Positions 10,985-22,096 of a stretch of 64,000 nucleotides of DNA are shown here, piece after piece. Every line of letters begins with the position of its first letter. The stretch's first letter is position 1. The notes under the pieces were generated by a model. The model did no database searches and had not been told where the DNA came from. It was given only the letters and a program-made list of their open reading frames with translations. The position numbers were made by a program, and so were the translations under genes. The stretch comes from Onchidella celtica (taxonomy: Eukaryota; Mollusca; Gastropoda; Systellommatophora; Onchidiidae): NCBI GenBank assembly GCA_963931925.1, contig OZ007581.1, positions 10,874,192 through 10,938,191 of the forward strand, in the 5' to 3' direction.

Positions 10985-12416
10985 CAGGAGCGTCTTTCCA
11001 AAACTGGGTGTCAAATTTTGCAAGAGTTACTGCCCGTTTCGGTTATGCATTCAAAATTAGTGGGTTTATATTTAGTAGTACAGGTAAATTTTCTAAAGGT
11101 ATTCAGGCGCTAGTGGATCAAGCACAGAGAGCTTTATTTGGTTTGAAGGCTTATTTGCATAAAAATCCAGAGCTGAGTCCTTCGTTACAGCTACGACTAT
11201 TCAATACATTAATAAAGCCTATACTTTTATATGCTTGTGAAATCTGGGGATTTGCTGAAGCTTGGCCCGTTGAGCGAGTCCATCTCACATTTCTGAAGTC
11301 TATTCTAGGTGTAAGAAAAACAACCCCAAATGCTTTTATCTATTTTGAATTGGGAGTTTATACTCTAAAAATTGACCGTCAGGTTAGACTAATGAAATAC
11401 TGGGTTAAAATATTAGGCTTAGACGACAATAGTACCGTTAAAAAAGTTTATAGCAGATTATTATCAGCCACAGAAAACAACACAAGTACAATTAACTGGG
11501 CTTCACTGTCAAAGAAAATACTGGAGAAATCTGGATTTGGATACATCTGGGAAAGCGAAAAAGGTTGATCAGACTTCGTTTTTTTAATCTGAATTTGAAC
11601 AACGTCTATGTGACAATTTTCAACAAACATGTCGAAGTGACATAGAGCATTTAAGTGAGAATCGGCTATATAGACATTTAGTTGTTGAATTTTACTCAGA
11701 AAATTACTTACATGAAGTAAAGCAGAAGCATTTAAGGATAGCCATAACAAAGATAAGATTGGGCTCTCACAACTTTATGGTGGAGAGGGGAAGGTGGCAG
11801 AGGCCTAAACTGGAGTATGTTATGAGATTATGTGAGACCTGTAATGAATTGGAGGACGAATTTCACGTGTTACTAACTTGCAAAAAATTCAAAGATATAA
11901 GGAAACAGTTTTTACCGTCTTGGCTACTTGTTAGACCAAGTATGTATAAGCTTATACATTTTCTGTCGTCGGTGCACGATAGAGAACTACATTCGTTTGC
12001 TCTGTTTTGCCATAAAGTTCTAAACGAATACAATAATGTCGCTTTGTGACTTCTCCTGGCGAAGTCTGAAAATTAAATTCACCTTCGAGTGAAAGAATAA
12101 ATTATAGTGATATTTTCAATTGTAGTAAATTTACAACAGATAAAGGTGAGAAAAGATCGGTTATGTAGGAGGGGGGGGGGGGATTGAAAATGATGACTGT
12201 TGCTGGCAATTACAAGTTGTATTTGATTGTATACTATCATAAGTAAGTGTATAAATGCTGCAGGGAGCGGAGAGAGTGAACGACCATGCATTTTGTCTGT
12301 TTGTTTGTTTGTTTGTTTAATGTTTTCTAAGATTGTTCACATGATTCTTGTGTGTTTTTGAATTGGCCGCCAGGCCTATAATAAACTAAACTTGAAACTT
12401 GAAACTTGAAACTTGT
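10985..12416 (+). mobile_element. 3' fragment of a LINE (reverse-transcriptase C-terminal region)
   Basis: 11008-11568 encodes the post-catalytic RT region: F-S-S-T-G-K-F-S-K-G-I-Q, then FNTLIKPILLYACEIWGF. 11759-12049, in another frame, gives the C-terminal Cys/His motif C-x2-C-x(7)-E-x-H-V-L-x-x-C. The frames are separated by at least one frameshift, so it is dead and 5'-truncated. It ends in a 7-base repeat tail (ACTTGAA)n at about 12392-12416. Clade uncertain, jockey/CR1 group most likely. Confidence 0.75.
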
Positions 12417-13184
12417 AAGTCGTTGTGTAAGTGTTCATTTGACACTTGACATGTCCCGTCTTTATCTTCGGGTAACTGAGCACTTACACCGCGTCTTACA
12501 TTAAATCTGAATGAATTTCTAAAAGGAAGCATAATTCATGCAAGATTTTACTTACCCAGTTATGGAAAAACTCTGTTCAACTGCGGGTGAATCCGCGAGA
12601 ATAAATACTAGATTTAAATGAAACTTCTAAAATGAACTCCTGTTTTCTTTACTGAGATATATTTTTTTTTAAACAATTCTATTTTCTTTGACTTACCAAT
12701 CAGCACAATCTTAGTTCAAATCAGACAGATTCTTCTCAAATAAAACGCCATAGAAAATCTTCAACCTCTTCAGGTCAACTTTAAGAACTTAATAAGCCGA
12801 AAGAAACTGCTTTACAGTTCGAATTTTCGACCGACAGTTCGGGAAATTGTATTTTTTAAAAAATCTAAAAATAGTAACGTGTTCAAATTATCAACTGCCA
12901 GGGCAGACATTGCAAGAATGAGGAATTTGCTTAAAAGTTAATCTTTTTATACTGCAAGTTTGAGGAAAAATCAATGAGGGCGGTTAACTTTCTTTGTCGG
13001 CAAGCATCATCCGGTCACATTATTATTGCAGAGACCCCCCCCCCCTCCAAAACCAGCACCCAGCTCTCCCCTTGTGTAGGCCATGCATTTTTCCCCAACT
13101 TCCCCCATTGATTCATCCATTCATCCAGTCGTGAACATTCTTAGATTCATTCACTAATGATCTTGACCTGTTTCTTTACCACAG
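12417..13184. other. Intron sequence before the tail terminal exon
   Basis: No features beyond a C tract near 13037. Ends in TTTCTTTACCACAG, a good acceptor. Confidence 0.5.
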
Positions 13185-13273
13185 CGACGCGTGTCCGTGC
13201 TCACGTCACAATGAGACTGAAGAGGGACAACCAATCTCGCGTTCCTAACATCATCAGCCTGACGTTAACGTAG
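13185..13273 (+). CDS. Candidate terminal tail exon (short form)
   Basis: Acceptor TTTACCACAG, phase 1 in, matching the exon at 9322. Encodes a basic segment (ATRVRAHVTMRLKRDNQSRV...) ending in TAG at 13271-13273. The stop lies inside the first unit of the tandem repeat that fills the 3' region. No domain recognised; coding status rests on phase and splice borders only. Confidence 0.4.
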
Positions 13274-13607
13274 CCTCTTCAACTATCCCAGTCAGTCATC
13301 AACCAGCAACAACGACAACTTTGCTGTTTTAAAGATCGTCTTAAACAGGAACATCAGTCTAGCCATAACTTAGCCACTTCAAGTATACCAGTTAGTCATC
13401 AGCCAGCAACAACAACTTTGCTGTTTTAGAGATTGTTTTCAGAAATATCAGCCTAGTTATGACTTTGCCACTTCAGCCACGACAGCCAGCCATCTATGAG
13501 CATCAACAACTTTGATGTTGTAGAGGTCGACTTTAAAATCACCAGTCTAGCGATAACTTAGCCACTTCAACTACGTCAGTCAGTCATCTCACTTCCAGCA
13601 AGAACTT
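13255..13607. repeat. ~94-100 bp imperfect tandem repeat in a 3' UTR
   Basis: Units start at 13255, 13355, 13449 and 13543 (last partial). Each has CAG(C/T)CT..., a CCACTTCAA-like block, CAGTCAGTCATC and CAACAACTTTGCTGTT. The first unit includes the last codons and stop of the 13185 exon. Confidence 0.8.
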
Positions 13608-13764
13608 AGCTGCACATCATTATCTCCAAAAACATTATCACACAAGGGAAGTGTCTTTATTTTAGAGCGAACTCCAGAACAGAACAAACCTGTCAAATCT
13701 GTAAAACTGAATCTGAGTGGCCGAAAAATTAGAAGTGCCTTAAGGAAATAGCAACAACAGCGGA

Positions 13765-13812
13765 AAATTCTTCCTGCTGGATCTGGTGTAAAAGAAATGA
13801 ACACTAAATTCA
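13765..13812 (+). mobile_element. SINE 3'-body fragment
   Basis: CTTCCTGCTGGATCTGGTGT and following bases match the 3' end of the SINE at 14895-15047. No tRNA head precedes it. Confidence 0.5.
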
Positions 13813-14860
13813 TATCATATATTCCCTATCAGACTTCATCAGCAGTCATGGATTGGACCATCACCTGTGCGCTGATGACACCCAAGTGTACATTCCCATC
13901 TGCCAGGGTGATGGGCAACAACGGATCCAGGCCATCGAGAACTGCTTACAGGATGTCAAGCAATGGATGTTTGACAATAAACTCAATGACAGCAAAACTG
14001 ATATAATTTTACTTGGAGCAAAATATTCTAGATCTAATGTGAAAATTGATAACTTAAATCTGGACGTACCGTCCAGTACCTACCATCAACGTAACATCTG
14101 GAGCCATTAATAACCTGGGCGTCTATTTCGTCTCAGACTTGTCCACGAAAATCTATGTTACAAAACTTTGCCAAACAATGCACTTTCACTTGCGGAATAT
14201 CAGTAAGATCAGAAAATGTATTGATGAAGAGACCGCAAAGATTCTGGTCCAGGTATTTATTGTCAGTCATCTAGATTATTGCAACTCTTTGCTCATTGGT
14301 ATCCCTGAGGCAACTATCTATAGATTACAAAAGATCCAGAACAAGGCTGCTAGACTTGTTACTTTATCGAAAACATCAGAACATATTCAACCAGTTCTCC
14401 AAAACCTTCATTGGTTGCCTGTTAGAGAGCGTATTCAGTTTAAGATTTTATGTATTGTGTTTAAATGCCTCAATCAAAGCTCACCAGAATATCTTTCAGA
14501 GCTCATTGAAAAATACATAGCACCCAAAACATTGAGATAAGCAGAAGCAAATTTATTAGTAATGCCCAGATCAAGAACAATCATGGGAGAAAGAGCTTTT
14601 TCGGTGTGTGCACCTAAAATGTGGAACGACTTGACTGATCATGTGAACCATTCAAACAGCTTGATCCAATTCAAAAGAAAACTTAAAACATCGTTGTTTA
14701 CAAAACCGTATACACAGGATATGTAACATTCTTGAGACAGTGATAATGTATAGGTTGATGAAAATGTGTGTTGTGTGACTGACAGAACTGTTAGGCCCTT
14801 TAGAGCACTCTCCTGTGGAATCAGGCGCTATAAAAATTACTTATTATTATTATTTTATTA
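13813..14860 (+). mobile_element. 3' fragment of a CR1/L2-like LINE
   Basis: Reading frames at 13853-14110 and 14139-14540 encode ADDTQVYIPI (the ADD catalytic motif, here CADDTQ), NNLGV, HLDYCNSLLIGIP, RLQKIQNKAARL and LHWLPVRERIQFKIL, hallmarks of the RT C-terminus of the jockey/CR1/L2 group. After an in-frame stop at about 14538 the typical GERAFSVCAPKMWNDL end follows. Frameshift and stop make it inactive. The 3' end is GGCGCTATAAAAATTA then (ATT)n. Confidence 0.8.
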
Positions 14861-14894
14861 ATATTATTATAAAGCCTAAAATTATACCATATCA

Positions 14895-15047
14895 GTGGCA
14901 GTATTGGCAGAATGGATAAGACAGCTGCACCATAGAAGCGGTACCGGTTCAAACCCAAAGAAATGCCTGGCCATGAAAAAAAGAAAGCGCTGAGTGAGCA
15001 ATTTCCTGCTGGATCTGGTGTAAAAGAAATGACCACTAAATGTACAT
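14895..15047 (+). mobile_element. tRNA-derived SINE with 22-bp target duplication
   Basis: Head with A-box-like TGGCAGAATGGATAAGAC and B-box GGTTCAAACCC, a short body, and the 3' end shared with 13765-13812. An exact 22-bp direct repeat flanks it (14873-14894 and 15048-15069). It inserted next to the tail of the LINE fragment. Confidence 0.82.
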
Positions 15048-15069
15048 AGCCTAAAATTATACCATATCA

Positions 15070-15275
15070 CTTGTACGTTGCGCACGTTAAAGATACCTTC
15101 GACGTTAAAGATACCTTGGCAGTTGGAAATCGAAAAGAGCAGGCCGAACAGGCCGCTGAGCGGGGAAAAATTCTAAAAAAAACGAATCCCAAGCACAAAA
15201 GGAAAATAAAAAGAAGAAAATTGATGTGTAAATGGAAAGGTCGGCGAAAACTCCTTAAATAAAGAAATAAACAAC
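15070..15275 (+). mobile_element. Headless SINE body (same family as 5777-6147)
   Basis: Shares GTTAAAGATACCTTGGCAGT and the A-rich end followed by AAACTCCT with the SINE at 5777. It has an internal repeat of GACGTTAAAGATACCTT. No tRNA head of its own. Confidence 0.6.
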
Positions 15276-15290
15276 ATAAAATTATCATCA

Positions 15291-15538
15291 GTGGCAGTAG
15301 TGACAGGATGGATAAGACACCTGCACCTGCATTGAAGCGGTACCGGTTCAAACCCACAGAAATGCCTGGCGACGAAAAAAACAAGTTGGATGACGAACAC
15401 TGAGAGTCATGATCTCGGTGTGGCCGGGGTTCTAGAAGTTGTCAGGAAGTTAAAGGCCGAAACATCTAATGAAAGAATCCACTCTTCCTCTGATTATCGT
15501 CATTTGCCTCCCTCCACCTGAGGATTTGCTTACCACTA
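15291..15538 (+). mobile_element. tRNA-derived SINE, second family
   Basis: tRNA-like head (GTGGCAGTAGTGACAGGATGG, B box GGTTCAAACCC near 15345) followed from 15368 by a body of about 170 bp. The body recurs on the opposite strand at about 49531-49700. Confidence 0.65.
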
Positions 15539-16980
15539 TCATGCTGTTCTAAGTCGGAGAAATGGCCAACTGAGAAAGGATCTTCCGAAACTTTGGGGAT
15601 ACAGAAAACTTACAGCTGACTGCGGAACTTCAGAGGAAAGGCCCGCCTGGAAGTTTATTCTGAATATTTGAAACTGAACAATGGAAAAAAAAAAAAGGAG
15701 ACGAAATAGAAGGAGCTGGAACAATTTTAGAGTAAGAAGAACATTTGTCCCTCAGCGAACTTTTCTTAGACACAATGTGTTGTGGGGGTGATGTGAATTT
15801 TTGTTTGTTTTTGATTTCTTAATGTTCAACCACGCCAACTACGGTCTTCAGGTGATAGGACAAAATTAAAAGTCCAGCCATGTCTCTCAGATCACTCGGT
15901 GAAGGATTATTTTCTGTGTGGACCCAAGAGCTGAAATTTGCTGCCTCAAAACTTAAGAGATACAGACAACACTGAAATATTCCAGAAACATTGGAAAACA
16001 CACATTTTTAATTGATGGAATGTAACCAAAGCTATTTGTGAACATTGTTGTATGTTTAGTTAGTCCTTTGTATTACCGAATTTAATGTGAGATGAAAAAT
16101 AACTGTAATCTGCATTGTTACTATTATTATTATTATTATCATTATCATTAAGGAATTAGAACTGTAATCTGCTGTTTTAATTTAGATACACTAGTATCTG
16201 GTCACCATCTATTTGTCAATCTACCTTTTCAAAAGAGGACAACTGCAGAGAAAAAATGTTTTAAGAAATGTGAAAATGACAGACATAGCCTAGCTTTGCT
16301 GCAGTATTAATACATGGTTGTCACGATGAAACCTTTCCTTCCTATTCATTTGTCAAAGCTTATTCAAAAGCGAACTCCAATTTGATTACACATGCCTTGG
16401 TAATGTAGAGTGATGTTGATGTGAAAATGTGATATGTTCATATAAAAAAAAACAATAAAAAAACTGAAAGATCTAGTTGACCAACGCATATGGTTTTAAA
16501 ACACTATTGTCTCCACCATTATGTAACCAGGCTAGAACAGGATACTTTGTATAGAGACTAAATGTTTTAAGGACAGCCTTTTTCCTTTTTTAGAAAAATT
16601 GACCATTTGTTCCAAAGACTGGCCAGTGTGATGTAACTTTTGCACTGACCATATTGTTCCTTCAATGAAGATTTATTTTCTAAAATCAGCAAAGTTTTGT
16701 CGATCTGGCAGTTGCACATATTTTAATTGAATTCCCAGAGTCTGAGAACGCTCACGAGCTCTTTATTTATCTATCTTTTTTTTCTTAATTCTAAGGATAC
16801 TCTGTGGTCAGTTGATGAACTTTTTTTTCCCTGGACCGACTCATATGTTGATACTGATTCTTTTGTTCATTTTTTTGTTGTTTGTTTTGTGTTGCCATAT
16901 CTCAGTTTTTTGGGGTTTTTTTTGCCAAACCATAACATACCGTGACCATATAACTATTCTGTGATTTGAATATTGGTTTA
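15539..16980. other. Intergenic or intronic sequence
   Basis: AT-rich sequence with short (ATT)n runs near 16125-16150. No supported exon, RNA gene or repeat. Confidence 0.5.
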
Positions 16981-17060
16981 AATAATAATAATAATAATAA
17001 TAGAGATCATTTATATAGCGCCTAATCCAAACAGGTTCGCTCTAGGCGCTTTACAGAAAG
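16981..17060 (-). mobile_element. 3'-tail remnant of a LINE or SINE
   Basis: (AAT)n, then ATTTATATAGCGCCTAATCC and a GGCGC block. Read on the minus strand it has the same plan as the LINE end at 14813-14860 (GGCGCTATA then ATT repeats). Confidence 0.45.
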
Positions 17061-17126
17061 TCTTGTTCTCTCGATCGGCATTACCCTCATGAATCTTGTG
17101 TTTTATTCAGTCCTATGTACACAGAT

Positions 17127-17800
17127 CACATAAAAAGATCCTCCTCTCCCAGTTTTGGAATATTTTGCCCCTTTCATGTTTCCAAAATAAGACCCATCAT
17201 CAGCGAATATTGTGTTAATCCAGTCATATGGAGACAATCAGAGTCTTGAAAACATAATGTGTGGTCAGTGCTTTTATACGGATGTGAATGTTGGACAGTG
17301 AACAAAGAGACAGAGAGGAAAATAGAAGCAGCAGAAATGTGGTTTATTAGAAGAATATTGAGAATACCATGGGTGGAGAAAAAATGAAATGAGTCAGTCT
17401 TGAGAGATTATTATCTGAAAAGATCATTAATTAAAACAATTAGACAGAGGCAACTGAAATTTCTAGGACACGTCTGTCGCCTCAGGAGCCTCGAACATCT
17501 GGCAGTCACAGGGAAGATCGAAGGCAGGAAAAGCAGGGATAGACAGAGAAAAACTTTCACTGAAAGTCTTAATTCATGGACAACAAATAAATGTCACAAC
17601 AACAATTCCTTCTTGGGGTTGGCTGATGACAAATCCGAGTGGAGAGCCATGATCGCCAATGTCTGTTCCAGACAGGGCAACTGATGAAGATGTAGATAAC
17701 TGACATAAAAAGATGCCCGTTTCCCAGTTGTAGGTCAATTCGCCTCTTTCATGTTTCCAAAATAAGACATTATCAATGAAGTATGGAGAGCTCGATGTAC
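17127..17800 (+). mobile_element. RTE/BovB-like LINE 3' fragment between diverged direct repeats
   Basis: 17280-17684 encodes the C-terminal region: YGCECWTVNKETERKIEAAE, RRILRIPW, then L-K-F-L-G-H-V, K-I-E-G-R-K-S-R-D-R-Q-R and SEWRAMI. One stop or frameshift near 17385 breaks it. About 95-bp diverged direct repeats (17127-17230 and 17702-17797, both with CTTTCATGTTTCCAAAATAA) bracket it. Confidence 0.65.
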
Positions 17801-19016
17801 CATTCATAGAGATGTCATGCCATAAAATCTATACTGAAACTATGATTGCTTGTGTTGGGATTCAGAATGTGACTTTACCACTATGATTTTACTATGACCG
17901 CCATTCGCTGTTGATTAGTCTAAGCACTCTTTTACGTCTTGTGAAATAACTTGGAGTCTATGGTTCTAGGATTATGTTATGTACAGTGCGCTCATTGAAT
18001 TGTTTTTTGTTTTTTTTTAAACTAGCTGACCCAATGCAAACTCAAAAAACACTTCCCCACTATTTCAAGTCTCCAAATCTAAAAAAAAGAATGGCAAAAG
18101 CGATTAGTCCAAATTCGTTTTTATTTTTGTGCAAAATTTCAGCAACCTACGTTGCCAAATAAAGTCTGCAAGCTTGACTAAAGTTTGTATAGGCTGGTGT
18201 GAGTTGTTTTTTTTTATTATTATACTAGATTATTAATCACTGTATACTGGAAAGGGGAATAGGAGATTATTTTTTTTCAGTTAACTTGAAAATTCGGATT
18301 TGAAAATGAGAAAAGCAAGAGAAAGAAAATGAAATCAACAGAGAAATGACTATATTTACATGTTTTTATTTTATCTTAGATTTTCTTAATTGTATATTTA
18401 TGTATGACTTATTTAGTAATTTGCTAACTTATTCAGAACAAAAATAAGTGGTAAAAAAAAAAAGCAATTTATTGTAATTCGGAAAGCCCAGGGTTAGACC
18501 TTGGCAACAAAATATGTAAGAACAACAATAATAGAAACGGCACTAATTTTCTGTCACCAAGGAGCTCCGACATGCTAAAATACTGGAAAAAAAATGAAAT
18601 AATGTTAAAAAATGTTCTAAAAAGAATAACTGAATCAACACTAATATTTGAACAGCACTATCCCCAAAATCTAGGGAGAACACGGAAACAAGTGATGAAA
18701 TAAACCATTCTCTATGGCGTAGCCAATGACCTCCCCATGTCTCATGGTGTAGATCTTTGAACATAATCATTCTGATGTCTCCCTGCTCCCCGTCGCCTCT
18801 TCAAATAAATAAATAAATAAATAAATAAATGAAAACTCTAGATAGCATACATGTTTGATACCAAAACACCTGCAAGAAAAAAAAACCCACGTATTTTCTA
18901 ATCGATGATAAATATATGAAAAGGAACGGATATAAACGCGTTATTTGGTTTGGCTTACTGTAGAAGATTTGGATAAATACGTCGAGGAACTCTCAATTTC
19001 CTGATTAAAAAGACAG
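17801..19016. other. Intergenic or intronic sequence
   Basis: AT-rich with poly-T/poly-A runs and (AATA)n at about 18803-18832. Nothing supported. Confidence 0.5.
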
Positions 19017-19078
19017 AAAAGATGTCAGATCATTACCAAAAGATTCAACCCAGTGAGGCGAATAATTCGGTTTTTCAG
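19017..19078 (+). CDS. Candidate alternative cytoplasmic-tail exon
   Basis: Acceptor AAGACAG (weak tract), donor TTCAG|GTAATG, phase 1 in and 0 out. With the phase-1 end of the 9322 exon it reads EKMSDHYQKIQPSEANNSVF then Q. YQKI fits a YxxPhi sorting signal. The residue two before Tyr is Asp, so it is not a canonical ITIM. No homologue recognised; support is phase and splice borders. Confidence 0.3.
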
Positions 19079-19340
19079 GTAATGATTATTACTGTTATTA
19101 GTATTATTATTATTATTTTGGTTGAGCGAGGGTCTCTAATGTCAATGAATTTATAAGCATTTTTTCTTACATTTATAGTTTATTTACTTCTAGAATTCAA
19201 GATATAAGTTCCTGGTTATGCTTTGCTTTGCGAAATATGGCTTTATAGATATATATAATATATTATGATTATTTTCTATTAATCGTTCTTGGTGATTTTA
19301 ACGTTTAAAACTGAGAAGCCTTTTCTTTTATTCACCACAG

Positions 19341-19376
19341 AATGCAAATGTACACAATATCCTTATAGCTACATAA
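19341..19376 (+). CDS. Candidate terminal exon of the alternative tail
   Basis: Strong acceptor TTTTATTCACCACAG, phase 0 in, matching the 19078 donor. Encodes NANVHNILIAT then TAA. Confidence 0.28.
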   Translation, partial: NANVHNILIAT

Positions 19377-20275
19377 TATTTCCCGTGGTTGTTATTTGGT
19401 TTAATTTTTATTCTTTTTTTTTTCCTGAGAAATGGAGAGCTCTGACAGTATTATAATTGAAATGAACTGTGATAATTCGGAAAATTCGTTGAAAACAGGG
19501 TGACGTTATTGTGGAAACATGTGAGTTATCCACTACACTGTAACCTGTACCATATATTATTCATGTCATACTCATTATTGTATATAAATTTGTGTATATG
19601 TGAGAATGTTTCGTATTTCATATATTTCAGCAAAAAATAATGTTCGTCAAAGCTTTAATGCATTCATATATTTCTATCAACAAAGCCTTTATAAAAGTTT
19701 TAGTGTGTTCAGTATATTTGTAGTTTTTAAGAAAATTGAACATTTTCTTGTTTAATTTGAAGGTCTAAATCACAAGTGATTCAATTATTACTTACGAGTT
19801 TTAATTTGGGAAATCTTATGTTTACTCATTGTTCTGCCTGACCTTGTTTCCGGTAGGCTACGTCAGTAACAGCTCTCTTGCCATAATGAATTGAATATGA
19901 ACATATTTTTCATTTTTCCTATTCGAATCCTAGTTTACATATACACGGGGAAAAAGGGAAAGCGTGCTAATTCAAGAGTTTGAATGAACACATACTAAAA
20001 GCAATAAGTCAATGAAAGAATACCTCAGCGTGTGTGGCCTGAAAGTTTCAGTAAAGAGGAACAAAGACAAATAAATAGATAAAATAAGCAATTAATAAAC
20101 TTTATAGAGCAAGAGGAGGCAACAAAACTCTGGGAAGAAAGCAAGTATTTCTGCATTCGGTTGTGATGTTTTGATAATATTTACAGTGTGACGCTGGTCA
20201 ATGGAACTTTAAAATGCCCGCCGGGTCAAGAGATTAACGTATATCGCATTCAACCTATACGGCGACATTATAATC
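19377..20275. other. Intergenic AT-rich sequence
   Basis: No gene, RNA or repeat recognised. Confidence 0.5.
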
Positions 20276-20719
20276 AAAGATACTAGATACCATAAGGAGA
20301 CATATTATTCCCTTCTTCACACCTCTAAAAAAATCGTGCGTTTTCACGCTGATCGGGAGGCAGGATCCGTGGTGCATAGCACGAAAAGAATTTTGATATA
20401 ATGATAAATTTATGATGCAGATTTGTTTACAGTGCTATAGCGACTAAACAAAAAAAAAAAGGCATAGTTTTCTTACAGAGATTGGAGTAACTGTTACAAT
20501 TACAGAATAAGTGACTTCAGTCGAGGCCTACAGCGATAGTTGAACAGTGATCAGAATTCAGTATTTTCACTTTATCGGCTTTGCAAAATGTGGTATTGTT
20601 CATGACTTTCGTGCCTTCGCCGCTAGGTGGTGGTGAGAAATCTGTGCACTCTAAACGGACTAGCTGTCGGTTAGTTAAGATATCTCTGGTCTCATCTGAT
20701 TGTGTATCTGGTATCTTTG
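20276..20719. mobile_element. Candidate MITE with inverted ends
   Basis: Starts ATCAAAGATACTAGATACCA and ends with the near complement (GTATCTGGTATCTTTGAT). Parts resemble 3604-3905. The right end overlaps a 14-bp perfect inverted repeat (20671-20684 and 20719-20732, TTAGTTAAGATATC). No clear target duplication. Confidence 0.4.
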
Positions 20720-20732
20720 ATATCTTAACTAA

Positions 20733-21318
20733 ACACCATACAGTGATTCCACAACCGTGGAACTGTCCTGTATTAAACCAAAGATATGTTATGATATGAA
20801 ATACCGTAACAATTGTAAAAACTACTAGCCCCATGAAAGCTAACTTGCACACTGTGACATTTGTTCATATTTTACCCTCACAATGTGAAAAGATGGGCGA
20901 TGGACGAAATTTACGATAATACTTTTGGATTCTTTCTGAATAATAATGATTAATTAAAGATTAAAATTGTGTCTCAAACGGGCGTGTCCACGTAATTCAT
21001 AGTCAAAAGTTAAGGCAGTTTCATTATTGTTGTTCTCATAGTCAAGGTGTTATGGATGCATACGAGTGCACCTTCTAGCTCCATTATAGTACAGTATGAT
21101 TATTAGTATGTTACAATCTTATTCGCAGATGGATTTTTGGTTTTGTGATTTTTATTTAGGAAGAGCTCCCTTTGAGCAAAATTCTGGATTGTTTTGTTGA
21201 ATAATTAGGCTCTTCACTCGGTAAGATCGCTCGATCCCGAGTAAGGGTACAAACATAGAGGCCACCGAATTCTGTCACCGAGCCACTAGGCGCTTTAGAA
21301 AGGATTTTTTTTTTTTAG
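20733..21318. other. Intergenic sequence
   Basis: No gene. A tRNA-like look near 21200-21240 was not convincing. Confidence 0.5.
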
Positions 21319-22096
21319 ATAGTTTGTATGGTTACGGATTAGGAAAAGTGTGAGATAGATCAGAGATAGTTTGTATGGTTATGGATTAGGAAAAGTGTGA
21401 GATAGATCAGAGATAGTTTGTATGGTTATGGATTAGGAAAAGTGTGAGATTGGTCAGAGATAGTTTGTATGGTTATGGATTAGGAAAAGTGTGAGATAGA
21501 TCAGAGATAGTTTGTATGGTTATGGATTAGGAAAAGTGTGAGGTTGGTCAGAAATAGTTTGTATGGTTATGGATTAGGAAAAGTGTGAGATAGGTCAGAG
21601 TTAGTTTGTATGGTTATGGATTAGGAAAAGTGTGAGATAGGATCAGAGTTAGTTTGTATGGTTATGGATTAGGAAAAGTGTGAGATAGGACAGAGATAAT
21701 TTGTATGGTTATGGATTAGGAAAAGTGTGAGATAGGACAGAGATGGTTTGTATGGTTATGGATTAGGAAAAGTGTGAGATAGGTCAGAGATAGTTTGTAT
21801 GGTTATGGATTAGGAAAAGTGTGAGATTGGTCAGAGATAGTTACTAATACTTACTAAATATTGTACCATTGCCAGCTTCAGATAGTGATAATATTTACGT
21901 TGGCTTTTTCCGTGTGGCATTGTAATATAATATCATTTATTTCCATTTCTGTTTTTCTTCACCATAAAAAGATTGGTCAGAGATAGTTTGTATGGTTATG
22001 GATTAGGCGAAGAGTGAGCTAGGACTGAGATAATTTGTACGGTTATAGACCAGGCAGAAAGTGAGATAGGCCAGAGATAGTTTGCATTGTCCTGGA
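21319..22096. repeat. 47-bp minisatellite, interrupted
   Basis: About 11 good copies of a 47-bp unit (ATAGTTTGTATGGTTATGGA, then TTAGGAAAAGTGTGAGATAG, then ATCAGAG) at 21319-21842, and degenerate copies at 21971-22096. A 128-bp foreign segment (21843-21970) splits the array. Confidence 0.95.
21846..21971 (+). repeat. 126-bp dispersed module, copy inside the minisatellite
   Basis: Near-identical (few mismatches, same length) to 22751-22876. Flanked by an 18-bp direct repeat (21825-21842 and 21971-21988), which may be a target duplication or simply the array unit. Confidence 0.85.

Noticed and set aside
20517-20852. Antisense open frame of 111 codons with a hydrophobic start
   Set aside because: Overlaps the inverted-ended repeat; no domain, no promoter.
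21190-21300. tRNA-like or SINE head
   Set aside because: A B-box-like GCTCGATCCCGAG is part of a small hairpin; no A box or tail.
21319-22096. CRISPR-like array
   Set aside because: The 47-bp units abut directly with no spacers; eukaryotic context.
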